A stretch of 64,000 nucleotides of DNA from assembly GCF_017876545.1 (NCBI RefSeq), contig NZ_JAGIOD010000001.1:186001-250000 (forward strand), written 5' to 3'. The translations under genes were made by a program, and so were the position numbers. This DNA comes from Brachybacterium sacelli. GTDB taxonomy: Bacteria; Actinomycetota; Actinomycetes; Actinomycetales; Dermabacteraceae. Within the stretch, counting starts at the first letter, position 1. Every line of letters starts with the position of its first letter. The notes under the pieces were generated by a model. It made no database searches. It had not been told where the DNA came from and saw only the letters and a list, made by a program, of their open reading frames with translations. Positions 15,975 to 25,071 of this stretch are shown one piece after another.

Positions 15975-18900
15975 TCAGTCGAGGCGGAGCCGGGTGTCGA
16001 CGGATGCGCGGGTGTCGATCGGGAAGGTGAAGCCGACCGACCAGGTCGGTTCCATCGAGCGGTCCTGACGGGAGCGCCAGCCTCGCATCGGGCTGGTCTG
16101 TCCCCGCACCGGCTCGAGGACACGGCCCGGCCCGGCGATCACCAGGCGGGTGCTCTCACCGGCAGCCGTCGAGACGAAGACGATCTCGCCCTCGCCGCCG
16201 ACGGACTCGAGCTCGAAGTGCCCCGAGACGTTGAACCACAGGGTCCCCTCCCGGGTCTCCGGGGACTGCGAGAAGACGGAGTCCTTGACCAGGAGCTCCT
16301 CCCCCGGCGTGTACACGATGCGGCGTCGGTGGATGTAATCGGCGTGGTGGACGCGAGCGGACAGGTCGAACACGCCGTCCTCGGAGCGGGAGCACTCGCC
16401 CAGCCCGCTGCCGTAGGGCTTGCGGGTGCGCCGCTCCTGGCTCCGGCCGTCCATCATCAGCGTGTTGTGAGCCATCGTGCCCTCGACGTACTGCCGCTCC
16501 GGCGCCGCGTAGTAGAAGCCCTCCCGGCGCAGCGAGGAGTCCTGCGGCAGCAGGTCGCCGTACCCGAACCGGCCGCCGTCGGTGAGGATCTGCTGCCCCC
16601 GGTCGTACCAGACGACGTTCAGGTCATCGGCATGCTTGTGGGCCCGGGAGTGGAAGGCGGCGCTGAAGGCGAGGTACCCGGAGCGTGCCAGGGTCCCGGG
16701 GCCGTCCGGCTGGGGGGAGCGCACGAAGGCGTAGCCGCCGTCGTGGTAGACCGCCAGTTCCTGTCCCGGGCGCTCACCCTCGGTGCCGTCGGAGAGCAGG
16801 TACTGCGTCTGCGGATCGATCGACTGCGACTCCGGCTTGACGATCTTCGTCTCCGGGGAGTCCCCGAACTGGACGAGTGCACCGTCGGGCTGGATCATCC
16901 AGCCGAGCACGTGCGCCGCCCGCTCGACCCTGCCCTTGACCTCCTCGTCCTCGATGAGCCCGTCGTTGACCGCGAGCTCGAAGGAGTTCAGCAGCATCCG
17001 GTGGTAGTCGGGCGAGTGCTCGAGATGCACGCCGTCGGGGGCGAACTGGGACTCCGCCATCTGCGCGAGCCGGGCGCGCCCCTCGACCGCGGTCGGCCCG
17101 GCGTCCGGGAACATCCAGGCGTACTTCGCGGCGTGGACCTGCGAGACCGCCGTGTAGAAGCCGTGGTTGTTGTTGGGGTTGAACGCGCGGTCCTGATGCA
17201 GCTCCTCGAGGTGCCAGGCGACGGCCTGGGCGAGGACCACGGCCTCGTCGCGCATCTCGGCGACACGCGATGCCCGCAGGGCGAGAGAGATCAGGCGCGG
17301 AGTGCGCAGCGACTGCGACATGTCGTACCACGCCATCGGATCGTCCTCGTCGTCCGCGAGGCGATGGATCTCGATCCAGCTGACCGCGATGCGCACGGCC
17401 TCGCGGAGCCAGTCGAGATCACCCGTCTCGTCGTAGGCGCGGAGCAGCGGGTCCATGAACTCCCACGCATGGAGGTGGAAGCCCCAGGAGCGGTGCTCCT
17501 CGCCGTAGTGCGCCCAGTCCTCGATATGCGCCACAGGCACCGGCTCGAAGCTCGCGAACCGCCAGCCGGTCTCGAGGATCGACTCCGGGCTCTGGCGGAT
17601 GTCCTGGATGGTGAACCAGCCCTTGAGGGCGGGGAGGTCCGCGGCGGCGAGCTGTTCGAGCAGCTCCCCGGGGTTCATGCCGCGTTCGTCGAGAGCGAGC
17701 TCGGACTCCAGGGGCAGGTTCTCCGGCCCGTCGTAGCCCAGCTTCCGGTAGATGCGGTAGTACTCGTTCACGTTCCTGTCCCAGGATCGGTGGTTCCGGA
17801 CCCAGCGCGCTGCCTTCTCGCTGAGCTCCTGGCGTCGCGCCGGATCCTCGATCAGAGCAGCGATCTTCAGGGCCAGGTCGTCCGCGGAGCCGGCGCGGAA
17901 GGTCTCCACCGCACCGGACTGATCGGCGATCTCCTGCAGGGCGCCGACGTCGGAGAGGATCACCGAGCGCCCTGTGGAGAAGGCCTCGAAGGGCTTCAAC
18001 GGTGTCACCAGGTCCGCGACCTGCGACTTCTTCCGAGGTACGACGAAGAGATCGATGAGGCCGTAGTAGCGCAGGATGTCCTCGTGCGGGACCCGGCCCG
18101 TGAAGATGACGTTCTCGATCCCCTTCTGCGCGACATGCGCCTGGAGCGTCTCGAGGTAGTCGCCGTCCCCGACCAGCAGGAGGCACATCGGGGTGGTCGA
18201 TCGCGCGGCGGCCAGGCGGTAGCCGTCGATGAGGGTGTCGATCCCCTCGTACTCGACGATCGAGGAGATGTAGCCGACCACCACGGCGTCCTGAGGGAGG
18301 CCGATCTCGGCCGCCAGCTCCGGATCAGGGTCCTGGACCGGGAAGTTCTCGGATTCCACCGCATTGGGCACGATCGAGACGTCCTCGCCGGCGATGCCGC
18401 CGTGCGCCGAGGTGAGGATGTGGTCCCGCATGACCTCGGCGAGGGTGAAGACGTGGTCCGGCAGCAGGCGCGCGACCTCCTCCGCGTGCTTGCGCAGCTC
18501 GTAGGCCGCCGGCATGCCGTACATGCCGAACATCATCTCCGCATCGGCGCTCCAGCTGTTCGCCGTGATCGTGCGGGAGAGCCAGGACTCCTCCCAGAAC
18601 CCGCGCGACTCGTAGATCGTGGGGATCCCGTACTTCCGACCGACCGCGCTGACGATGAGCGCGTTGAAGAAGTCCGACTGGGCGTGCAGCACGCTCGGGC
18701 GCACCTGCTGGACCAGCTCGGCGAGGCCGATCATGTTCACCCGCAGCCATTCGTCCACGAGCATCTCGTTGCGCACCGGGCCGGGCAGCAGGAAGTAGTC
18801 GATGCCCTGGTGGGAGTACTGCTCGATCTCCTCGAGGGTCATTCCGGTGATCCCGGCCTGACCGACGATCGCCACCGGCAGACCCCGGCGGGCCTGCGCG

Positions 18901-19928
18901 ACGGCCGTGTACTGCGTGCGCAGCGTGTACCCGGTCTGGGTGTGAGGGAGCACGCGCCCGACCATGTGCAGGATCGGGCCCTCGGGATCGTGGGCCCATC
19001 CGTCCGAGAGCTCGGCGCCGACCAGCGTGGGCTGGGAGAACAGCTCGATCTCGTGCTGGATCTTCGCCACGGCGTTCGCGTCGTTCTCCCGCTGCGACTT
19101 CTCGTGCACCGTGGTCACGACCGTTGAGGCGAGATCCCAGTAGCCGGCCGCCCGGTAGAAGCGGTAGAGGCTGCGCAGGATGGTGAGGCTCTGCTTCTCC
19201 AGCACATCGAAGTTCTCGATCAGCGGGCGGAGCTGCAGGAACTCCTCACGCCGCAGATAGTCGACGAAGAGGCGCGACGCCTGCCCGGTCGTCAGCAGCG
19301 ACCTCGGGTCGCGGCCCAGCTGGATGGCGGACTCGAAGGAGGTGCGCACCGCGGTCTTGGTGGTCATGCGCAGTTCCTTGACATCGGCCTCGACGGGTTC
19401 GAGGAACCCGGCGGGAACCCGCGCACGGAGCGTGCGAAGATCCTTGCGGACCCCCATGAGTCGAGCGTTCGTGCCGTCCTGACCGGTGTGGAGGCTCGCG
19501 ACCTCGCCCCTCAGCTCGCCGGCCGCCGCCTCGTTCCGATCCAGTCGCGCTCCGGCCGCGTCGAGACCCGCGGACGCCGTCGCCAGGTCGGCGCGGAGCC
19601 CGGTGGCCTCCTCGGAGAGCCTCTCCTCGAGGGCGTCGGCCCGTTCCCCGAGCGCCGTGGAGCGTGACTCCAGGTTCCCGGTGCGTGTCGCCATGCGATC
19701 GTTCGAGGCCGTGAGACGCCCTGCGATCCGCAGGAGTCCGACGCAGGCCCCGACGACGAGCACGATGCCGAGGATGCCCGCGATGAGGGCGACCACCCAC
19801 GATCCCAGTCCCGCAGCCACGGTCATGAGCGCCAGGACGAGGATCGCCCCTGCTCCGATGATGAGGGTGACGCTGCGCAGTTTCGCTCTCAAAGTTCCGC
19901 CTCCGGCCTTCTCGTTCTCGGTCGTCAC
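15975..19928 (-). CDS. membrane-anchored GT4 glycosyltransferase and heparinase II/III fusion
   Basis: 1317 residues with four parts. Residues ~20-67 are two transmembrane helices; ~70-180 are a charged coiled coil. Residues ~318-740 are a GT4 glycosyltransferase (LPHTQTGYTLRTQ near 330, SRGFWEE, and TPLKPFEAFSTGRSVILSD). Residues ~760-1317 are a heparinase II/III region, with NNNHGF near 918 and AHKHADDLN near 1095, the conserved polar clusters of that family. The start is GTG 19928, with GGGGAGAAG directly upstream and 24 bases after the wecB stop. A longer frame to 20006 overlaps wecB. It looks like a membrane-tethered enzyme that extends the chain on one domain and acts on it with the other. 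A fusion artefact is unlikely, as the frame is continuous with no odd codon use. Confidence 0.8.
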   Translation of the reverse strand: MTTENEKAGGGTLRAKLRSVTLIIGAGAILVLALMTVAAGLGSWVVALIAGILGIVLVVGACVGLLRIAGRLTASNDRMATRTGNLESRSTALGERADALEERLSEEATGLRADLATASAGLDAAGARLDRNEAAAGELRGEVASLHTGQDGTNARLMGVRKDLRTLRARVPAGFLEPVEADVKELRMTTKTAVRTSFESAIQLGRDPRSLLTTGQASRLFVDYLRREEFLQLRPLIENFDVLEKQSLTILRSLYRFYRAAGYWDLASTVVTTVHEKSQRENDANAVAKIQHEIELFSQPTLVGAELSDGWAHDPEGPILHMVGRVLPHTQTGYTLRTQYTAVAQARRGLPVAIVGQAGITGMTLEEIEQYSHQGIDYFLLPGPVRNEMLVDEWLRVNMIGLAELVQQVRPSVLHAQSDFFNALIVSAVGRKYGIPTIYESRGFWEESWLSRTITANSWSADAEMMFGMYGMPAAYELRKHAEEVARLLPDHVFTLAEVMRDHILTSAHGGIAGEDVSIVPNAVESENFPVQDPDPELAAEIGLPQDAVVVGYISSIVEYEGIDTLIDGYRLAAARSTTPMCLLLVGDGDYLETLQAHVAQKGIENVIFTGRVPHEDILRYYGLIDLFVVPRKKSQVADLVTPLKPFEAFSTGRSVILSDVGALQEIADQSGAVETFRAGSADDLALKIAALIEDPARRQELSEKAARWVRNHRSWDRNVNEYYRIYRKLGYDGPENLPLESELALDERGMNPGELLEQLAAADLPALKGWFTIQDIRQSPESILETGWRFASFEPVPVAHIEDWAHYGEEHRSWGFHLHAWEFMDPLLRAYDETGDLDWLREAVRIAVSWIEIHRLADDEDDPMAWYDMSQSLRTPRLISLALRASRVAEMRDEAVVLAQAVAWHLEELHQDRAFNPNNNHGFYTAVSQVHAAKYAWMFPDAGPTAVEGRARLAQMAESQFAPDGVHLEHSPDYHRMLLNSFELAVNDGLIEDEEVKGRVERAAHVLGWMIQPDGALVQFGDSPETKIVKPESQSIDPQTQYLLSDGTEGERPGQELAVYHDGGYAFVRSPQPDGPGTLARSGYLAFSAAFHSRAHKHADDLNVVWYDRGQQILTDGGRFGYGDLLPQDSSLRREGFYYAAPERQYVEGTMAHNTLMMDGRSQERRTRKPYGSGLGECSRSEDGVFDLSARVHHADYIHRRRIVYTPGEELLVKDSVFSQSPETREGTLWFNVSGHFELESVGGEGEIVFVSTAAGESTRLVIAGPGRVLEPVRGQTSPMRGWRSRQDRSMEPTWSVGFTFPIDTRASVDTRLRLD

Positions 19929-19951
19929 GTACTTCTCCCCCCGGGGGCGTC

Positions 19952-21124
19952 TCAGTCGGTCTGCCCGCCGAAGTCCTGCGGCCGTTCGGCGTTGCCGGAC
20001 TTCCACCGGATCGCCTCCACGGTGCGTCGCGCGGCATCACCATCACCGTACGGGTTCACCGCGTTCGCCATCGCGGCGTACGCCTCGGCGGAGTCGAGCA
20101 GGAGGGAGACCTCGTCGACCAGGCGCTGACGGTGGGTCCCGATCAGCTTCACGGTGCCGGCCACCACGGCCTCCGGACGCTCGGTGTTCTCCCGCATCAC
20201 CAGGACGGGCTTGCCGAGGCTGGGGGCCTCCTCCTGCACGCCGCCGGAGTCCGTGAGCACGATGTCGGCCAGGCTGAGCGCCCGCGTGAACTGGGCGTAG
20301 GACAGCGGCTCGATGAGCACGACGTTGTCGAGCCCCTCGACCGCCGGCTTGATGGCGGAGCGGACCTTCGGGTTCTTGTGGATCGGGAACACGACGGTCA
20401 GCTCCGGGTGCTTGGCCGCGAGGTCGGCCACGGCCTTCCCGATGTCCTCCATCGCGGAACCGAGGTTCTCGCGGCGGTGCGCCGTCACCAGCAGGATCGG
20501 CCCGGTGCTCCCGGCCGCCCGCCTCTGCTGCAGCTCCTCGAGCCGTGAGTCGTCGAACGTCACCTCGACGTTGCGGGTGGCGAAGAGCAGGGTGTCGATG
20601 ACGCTGTTGCCCGTGACCACGATGTCGTTCTCGCTGACGTCCTCGCGGGTCAGGTTCGCTCTGCTGGTCGAGGTGGGCGCCAGGTGGAGAGCGGCGATCT
20701 GGCTGGTGAGCTTCCGGTTCGCCTCTTCGGGGAAGGGCGAGTTGATGTCGCCCGAGCGCAGGCCGGCCTCGAGGTGCACGACGGGGATCTGCCGGTTGAA
20801 CGACGCCACCGCCGCTCCCATGACGGTGGAGGTGTCGCCCTGGACGATCACGGCATCGGGCTGCTCCTGCTCCAGGACCTCGTCGACGCCGGAGATCACC
20901 TTCGCCACGATCCCGTTGAGGCTCTGACCGGCGCTCATGATGTTCAGATCGTGGTCCGGCACGATGCCGAACATGGTGTTGACCTGGTCCAGCATCTCCC
21001 GATGCTGGCCGGTCACGACGATGATGTTCTCGAGATCGTCGGCCTGCTCGATCGCCTTGATGATCGGGGCGACCTTGATCGCCTCAGGTCGGGTGCCATA
21101 GATCGTCATGATGTTCTTGGCCAT
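19952..21124 (-). CDS. wecB: UDP-N-acetylglucosamine 2-epimerase (non-hydrolysing)
   Basis: 390 residues. It interconverts UDP-GlcNAc and UDP-ManNAc in the cytoplasm and feeds WecC. The N-terminal GTRPEAIK motif is at residues 10-17, VTGQHREM follows near residue 40, and LTDSGGVQEEAPSLGKPVLVMRENTERPEA is the UDP-binding C-terminal half (residues named here run across the loop and helix that hold the nucleotide). ATG 21124 is preferred because GGAG lies 7 bases before it. An in-frame ATG at 21136 has no ribosome site. It follows the ABC ATPase by 53 bases and precedes the fusion gene, so the order on the minus strand is permease, ATPase, epimerase, fusion, PP-loop protein. Confidence 0.9.
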   Translation of the reverse strand: MAKNIMTIYGTRPEAIKVAPIIKAIEQADDLENIIVVTGQHREMLDQVNTMFGIVPDHDLNIMSAGQSLNGIVAKVISGVDEVLEQEQPDAVIVQGDTSTVMGAAVASFNRQIPVVHLEAGLRSGDINSPFPEEANRKLTSQIAALHLAPTSTSRANLTREDVSENDIVVTGNSVIDTLLFATRNVEVTFDDSRLEELQQRRAAGSTGPILLVTAHRRENLGSAMEDIGKAVADLAAKHPELTVVFPIHKNPKVRSAIKPAVEGLDNVVLIEPLSYAQFTRALSLADIVLTDSGGVQEEAPSLGKPVLVMRENTERPEAVVAGTVKLIGTHRQRLVDEVSLLLDSAEAYAAMANAVNPYGDGDAARRTVEAIRWKSGNAERPQDFGGQTD

Positions 21125-21177
21125 GGTCAGCTCCATTTTCAGGGGTGGTGGGGCTCGAGGGGTCGCGGGGGGGGGAT

Positions 21178-22233
21178 TCAGCTCAGATCATCGGGCATGA
21201 CGGTGGGCGGGAACGACTTCCGGGGAGGGAGGTGCGAGCGGTCGTAGACGCGGGTGAAGGGATCCGGTTCGAACTCCGGGACGTCGGTGGAGGCGTCGCG
21301 GTTCGCGGCCGCCTGGCCCTCGAGGGACAGAGGGAAGATCTTCTCGGCACGACGCTTCGCGTCTCCTTCGAGGAGGGCGTCGCGGAGCAGGCCGGCGGCC
21401 TTCTCCTCCTTGCCCTGGGCCAGGTTGTGGGCGAACCATCGGTATTTTCGGGCGACCTCCACCGCGTCACCGTCGATGACCACCTGACCACGTTCCATCC
21501 AGATGGCGCGCGAACACATGTTCTCGATGGTCTGCGCCGCATGGTTCACCAGGAAGACGGTCCCCGCCTTCTCCAGCATTGTGTCCATCGCCCGCTTCGA
21601 TCGCTCCATGAAGGTCGCGTCCCCCGTCGCGAGGGCCTCGTCGATCATGAGGATCGACGGATCCGCCGCCAGCGAGATGGCGAACTTGAGGCGTGCCCCC
21701 ATGCCGGAGGAGTACGTCTTCATGGGGAGGTCGATCGCGTCGCCGAGGGCGGAGAGCTCGACCACGTTCTCGAAGATCTCCTCCGCCTTCTTCGGCGTGA
21801 GCCCCATGGCGAGAGCGCCGAGCTTCACGTTCTGGGCACCGGTGAGCTCCGGGATGAGTGCCGCGCTCACGCCCAGCAGCACGGGGCGGGAGGTGGTCAG
21901 CACCGTGCCGGTGCTGGGCGCCTCGAGTCCGGCCAGGGTGCGCAGCAGCGTCGACTTCCCGGAGCCGTTGCGCCCGATGATGCCGATGAACTCCCCCGAG
22001 CGGGCGGCGAAGGAGACTCCGCGCAGGGCGGCGACGCTCACCATCTGCTTGCGCTGGAGCTTTCCCCGGAGTCCGGAGCGAGGCGTCCGGTCGGTGCGCA
22101 GGACCCGGTACCGCATCCGGATGTTGTCGGCGACGACGGTCACCGGCGACTCGGCGGGAGCTTCCCACCGCTGGTCGTCCGTCTCCGCATCGCCGTCGTT
22201 CGCGGGAAGGTTCACGTCACTGTCCGCCGCCAT
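21178..22233 (-). CDS. polysaccharide/teichoic-acid exporter ATP-binding subunit (Wzt/TagH type)
   Basis: 351 residues. It powers export of lipid-linked polymer across the membrane together with the permease just upstream. The Walker A motif is GRNGSGKST, the signature motif is YSSGMGARLKFA, and Walker B is ILMIDEALATGD, the pattern seen in Wzt/TagH proteins rather than in importers. About 35 acidic residues precede the ATPase core. The C-terminal ~85 residues after the H-loop (LVNHAAQTI) are short and acidic, so no large carbohydrate-binding domain is present. It overlaps the permease gene by 17 bases. Confidence 0.85.
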   Translation of the reverse strand: MAADSDVNLPANDGDAETDDQRWEAPAESPVTVVADNIRMRYRVLRTDRTPRSGLRGKLQRKQMVSVAALRGVSFAARSGEFIGIIGRNGSGKSTLLRTLAGLEAPSTGTVLTTSRPVLLGVSAALIPELTGAQNVKLGALAMGLTPKKAEEIFENVVELSALGDAIDLPMKTYSSGMGARLKFAISLAADPSILMIDEALATGDATFMERSKRAMDTMLEKAGTVFLVNHAAQTIENMCSRAIWMERGQVVIDGDAVEVARKYRWFAHNLAQGKEEKAAGLLRDALLEGDAKRRAEKIFPLSLEGQAAANRDASTDVPEFEPDPFTRVYDRSHLPPRKSFPPTVMPDDLS

Positions 22234-23113
22234 AGCTCTCCTCCCCCCGCCAGAAGAAGAGGAACCCGATGATCAGCAGCCCGACGGCCCAGCCGCCGAG
22301 GATCAGCCAGGATTCCAGCGGCGGCACGCCCCCGTCCATGAGGACCTGCCGGTACATCTTGATCATCTGGTAGATCGGATTGAACTGCACCACCGCATTC
22401 ACGGTCGGGTGATCCAGGAAGCGCTCGATCGGGAAGATCACGCCGGATCCGTACATGAGGAAGCGTCCCACCACCGTCATCAGCTGGCTGACGTCGGGGA
22501 TCAGGAAGCCGAGCCGGGAGACGAACAGGTTGATCCCCAGGTTCAGCACGAACTGGAGCACGTAGATGGGGATGATCAGCAGCCAGCTGGTCTGTGGCAG
22601 CTCATGGGGTGGGATGACCATGATCATCACCAGCACCACACCGATCGTGTACTGCATCTGGAGCATGTCGCGCAGCTCCGAGGCGATCGGCAGCGATGCG
22701 CGGGGGAACGAGAACGCCCGGATCATCGACCTGCCGGTCTGGAGAGTGCTGGTGCCCTGGCTGATGCTGCGCATGGTGGAGCGGAACATGAGGATGCCGA
22801 TGATGACGTAGGCCGCGAAGTTCTCCACCGTGCGCCCGGACATGTCCAGGATCAGGCCGAAGACGACGAAGTACAGGGCGGCATCGAGCAGCGGGCGCAG
22901 CACGAGCCACACGCTGCCCAGATGGTTCCGACTGTTCTGCGTCGCGACCCGGTGTCGCGCGTCGGTCCAGATGAAATGTCGTCGCTGCCAGAGCTGTCCC
23001 AGGTACTCCCCGAGACCGGGGCGGACACCGACCGGGAAGAGGCCCTCGGCCTGGAGGCCTCGGGCTTCCAGTCGGTCCATGACCTGCTGTGCGACCTTGG
23101 AGTCACCGGCCAT
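22217..23113 (-). CDS. polysaccharide/teichoic-acid exporter permease (Wzm/TagG type)
   Basis: 298 residues, ABC-2 family. After a ~60-residue cytoplasmic N-terminus with an RHFIW turn, six hydrophobic segments follow, with the family's paired helices near the end (AVGLLIIGFLFF). ATG 23113 is taken because GGAGGAGG lies just upstream. A GTG at 23131 is inside that ribosome site. It overlaps the upstream glycosyltransferase by 11 bases and the ATPase by 17, so the three are one operon. It forms the membrane channel for an ABC-transporter-dependent polymer. No Wzx/Wzy pair is seen in the window, which agrees with this route. Confidence 0.85.
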   Translation of the reverse strand: MAGDSKVAQQVMDRLEARGLQAEGLFPVGVRPGLGEYLGQLWQRRHFIWTDARHRVATQNSRNHLGSVWLVLRPLLDAALYFVVFGLILDMSGRTVENFAAYVIIGILMFRSTMRSISQGTSTLQTGRSMIRAFSFPRASLPIASELRDMLQMQYTIGVVLVMIMVIPPHELPQTSWLLIIPIYVLQFVLNLGINLFVSRLGFLIPDVSQLMTVVGRFLMYGSGVIFPIERFLDHPTVNAVVQFNPIYQMIKMYRQVLMDGGVPPLESWLILGGWAVGLLIIGFLFFWRGEESYGGGQ

Positions 23114-24986
23114 CCGCGTCACCTCCTCCACGATTCCTCAGAATCTGCTCGTACACCACGCGGTATCGTCTCACCTGTTCGGACCAGGAGCGTTTCCGCG
23201 CCATCGTCCGGCCCGTTGCAGCGTGCACGCCGAGGTCACCGCCGTCCAAGAGCGCGTGGGCGATCGCACGTGCCATGTCCTCCGCCGAGCCCGGTCGGAC
23301 GAACTGCGCGCACGGGCTGCCGTCCTCCGTCGTGAGGACCTCACGGAGCGCCGGGAGGTCCGAGACGATCAACGGGCGCCCGAGCGCCAGCGCTTCGATC
23401 GGCTTCTGCGGAGTGACCAGACGGGACACCGCCAGATCACGACGCGGAACGGTCACGACGTCGAGCGCCTCGACCCAGCGGCGGACCTCGTTGCGCGGGA
23501 CCCGCCCGGGAAGGTGGACGCGGTCGGCGATCCCGAGCTCGTCGGCGAGGGCGACCAGGCCGGGGCGGGCCGTCCCGTCGCCGGCGAGGACCACATGGAT
23601 CCTCTCGCGCGACTCCGGCGGGAGCGTCTCGTCCGCCAGGAGGAGTGCCACCGCGCGCAGCAGGACGTCGAAGCCCTCGTAGTCCACGAGCGCGCTGGCC
23701 GCGCCGACCAGGAAGGCGTCCTCGGGGATCCCGCAGCCCGGACCCAGTCCGACGCTGGCCCGGGCCGCCCCGCTGTCCACGTGCCCCGCGAAGAGGGAGT
23801 CGTCGACCCCGTTGGGGATCAGCGAGATCGTGCCGGCGTCCACCCCGCGCGAGACGAGCTCGTCCGCCATGGTCCGCGAGAGAGTGATGACCGCGTCGGC
23901 GGAGCGTGCCAGTTCTGCCTCCCGGGCCGCGATCAGCGCGGCCTTCTCGGACTCCGCGGCCGAGCGGCGCCCCTCCGCGGTGCTGTGCGCGGCCACCCAG
24001 GTCTGTTCCATGAGCCCACGCACCTCCAGCACCCAGGGCAGCCCCGTCGCCGTCGAGACCGCCTGCGCCACCAGGGCGTTGAGATAGTTCGTGGTGGCGT
24101 GGATGACGTCGGGCCGGAACTCGTCGACGAGGCGCAGCGCCTCCTCGATCTCGTGCTGAAGCCGCATTTCCTGGGTCTGCGGAAGCGCTCCGGGCAGTGC
24201 CCGGACATACCGGATCCCGTCGACGACGTCCTCGTCCCGGGCCGTGAGCACTCCGATCATCACCGGATACCCGGTGCGGGTGAGCGCGACGGATTCGATG
24301 CCGTCCTCGCGCAGAGAGGTGAGTATCCGGTGGCTGCGCAACGAATATCCGGACTGGGTGTGCGGCAGGGAGTTCGTCAGCAGATGCAGGACCCGCAGAG
24401 GGCCGCCCGGTGGCCGATCCCCCGCAGGGGTCGCCGCGGGAGCACCGTCCGCGAGCATCGTGAATCCCGGCTCCAGCAGCTGCAGCTCGCTGCGCAGACG
24501 ACGGGCGGATCTCGATTCCCCGGCCCCGGAGTCCTGGAGGAGATCGACGGCGGCGTGCAGGTCCCCGCGCGCCCAGGCCGCGCGCGCCCTCGTCGACGCC
24601 GGCGAGGCGGCTGTGAGCAGATCCGGCCGGTCGAGCAGGACGGCGACCTCCCCGGAGAGCCGTGAGAGGCGGTGACCGGCGCCGGAGCGCACGAGGGCGT
24701 CCTCGGCGGACTCCTGGTGACCCGCCATCACGGATCCGAGGGACCCGACCCCGGCCAGCGCGCTCGTCGCGCGCTCGAGCACCATGCCGATCCGCACCCG
24801 GAGGGGGAAGGGCATCCGCCTGCCGACCTGGATCGCGAACAGGGCAGGGTCGTCGGCGAGATGCTGAGCCCCTGCCTGCAGGAGGAGCCGGGCGTTGCGC
24901 AGCAGATGTCGGTGACGAGAGCTGGGGACCGGCGTTGCCGGGCGACGCCGAGAGTCAGTGGTCACTCGGCCGAGACTATCGCTCAT
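23103..24986 (-). CDS. GT4 glycosyltransferase
   Basis: 627 residues. About 190 residues of helical N-terminal region are followed by a GT-B glycosyltransferase from residue ~194. It carries TNSLPHTQSGYSLRSHRI, the same LPH-GY motif as the enzymes at 1904 and 15975, a VRGLMEQTW segment, and the donor site ending TPQKPIEALALGRPLIVSD. It lacks a clear signal or membrane helix and should act at the inner face. ATG 24986 is preferred. The frame extends to 25124 but that part overlaps the upstream PP-loop gene and is Arg/Gly-rich. It overlaps the permease gene by 11 bases, which ties it to polymer synthesis and export. Confidence 0.8.
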   Translation of the reverse strand: MSDSLGRVTTDSRRRPATPVPSSRHRHLLRNARLLLQAGAQHLADDPALFAIQVGRRMPFPLRVRIGMVLERATSALAGVGSLGSVMAGHQESAEDALVRSGAGHRLSRLSGEVAVLLDRPDLLTAASPASTRARAAWARGDLHAAVDLLQDSGAGESRSARRLRSELQLLEPGFTMLADGAPAATPAGDRPPGGPLRVLHLLTNSLPHTQSGYSLRSHRILTSLREDGIESVALTRTGYPVMIGVLTARDEDVVDGIRYVRALPGALPQTQEMRLQHEIEEALRLVDEFRPDVIHATTNYLNALVAQAVSTATGLPWVLEVRGLMEQTWVAAHSTAEGRRSAAESEKAALIAAREAELARSADAVITLSRTMADELVSRGVDAGTISLIPNGVDDSLFAGHVDSGAARASVGLGPGCGIPEDAFLVGAASALVDYEGFDVLLRAVALLLADETLPPESRERIHVVLAGDGTARPGLVALADELGIADRVHLPGRVPRNEVRRWVEALDVVTVPRRDLAVSRLVTPQKPIEALALGRPLIVSDLPALREVLTTEDGSPCAQFVRPGSAEDMARAIAHALLDGGDLGVHAATGRTMARKRSWSEQVRRYRVVYEQILRNRGGGDADGR

Positions 24987-25071
24987 GCCGCCCTGCCCCC
25001 GCGGGCGGGCGAGCGGTGATACCGCCACGCGCCGGCACCGGGCAGACGCGCCGCGTCCGCGCCATGGAGCC

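Noticed and set aside
14241..19127. Very long open frame (about 1,600 codons) on the plus strand opposite the PP-loop and fusion genes
   Set aside because: Composition is Arg/Gly/Val/Asp-rich with no motif, while the opposite strand holds recognisable conserved domains throughout. It is a by-product of high GC.
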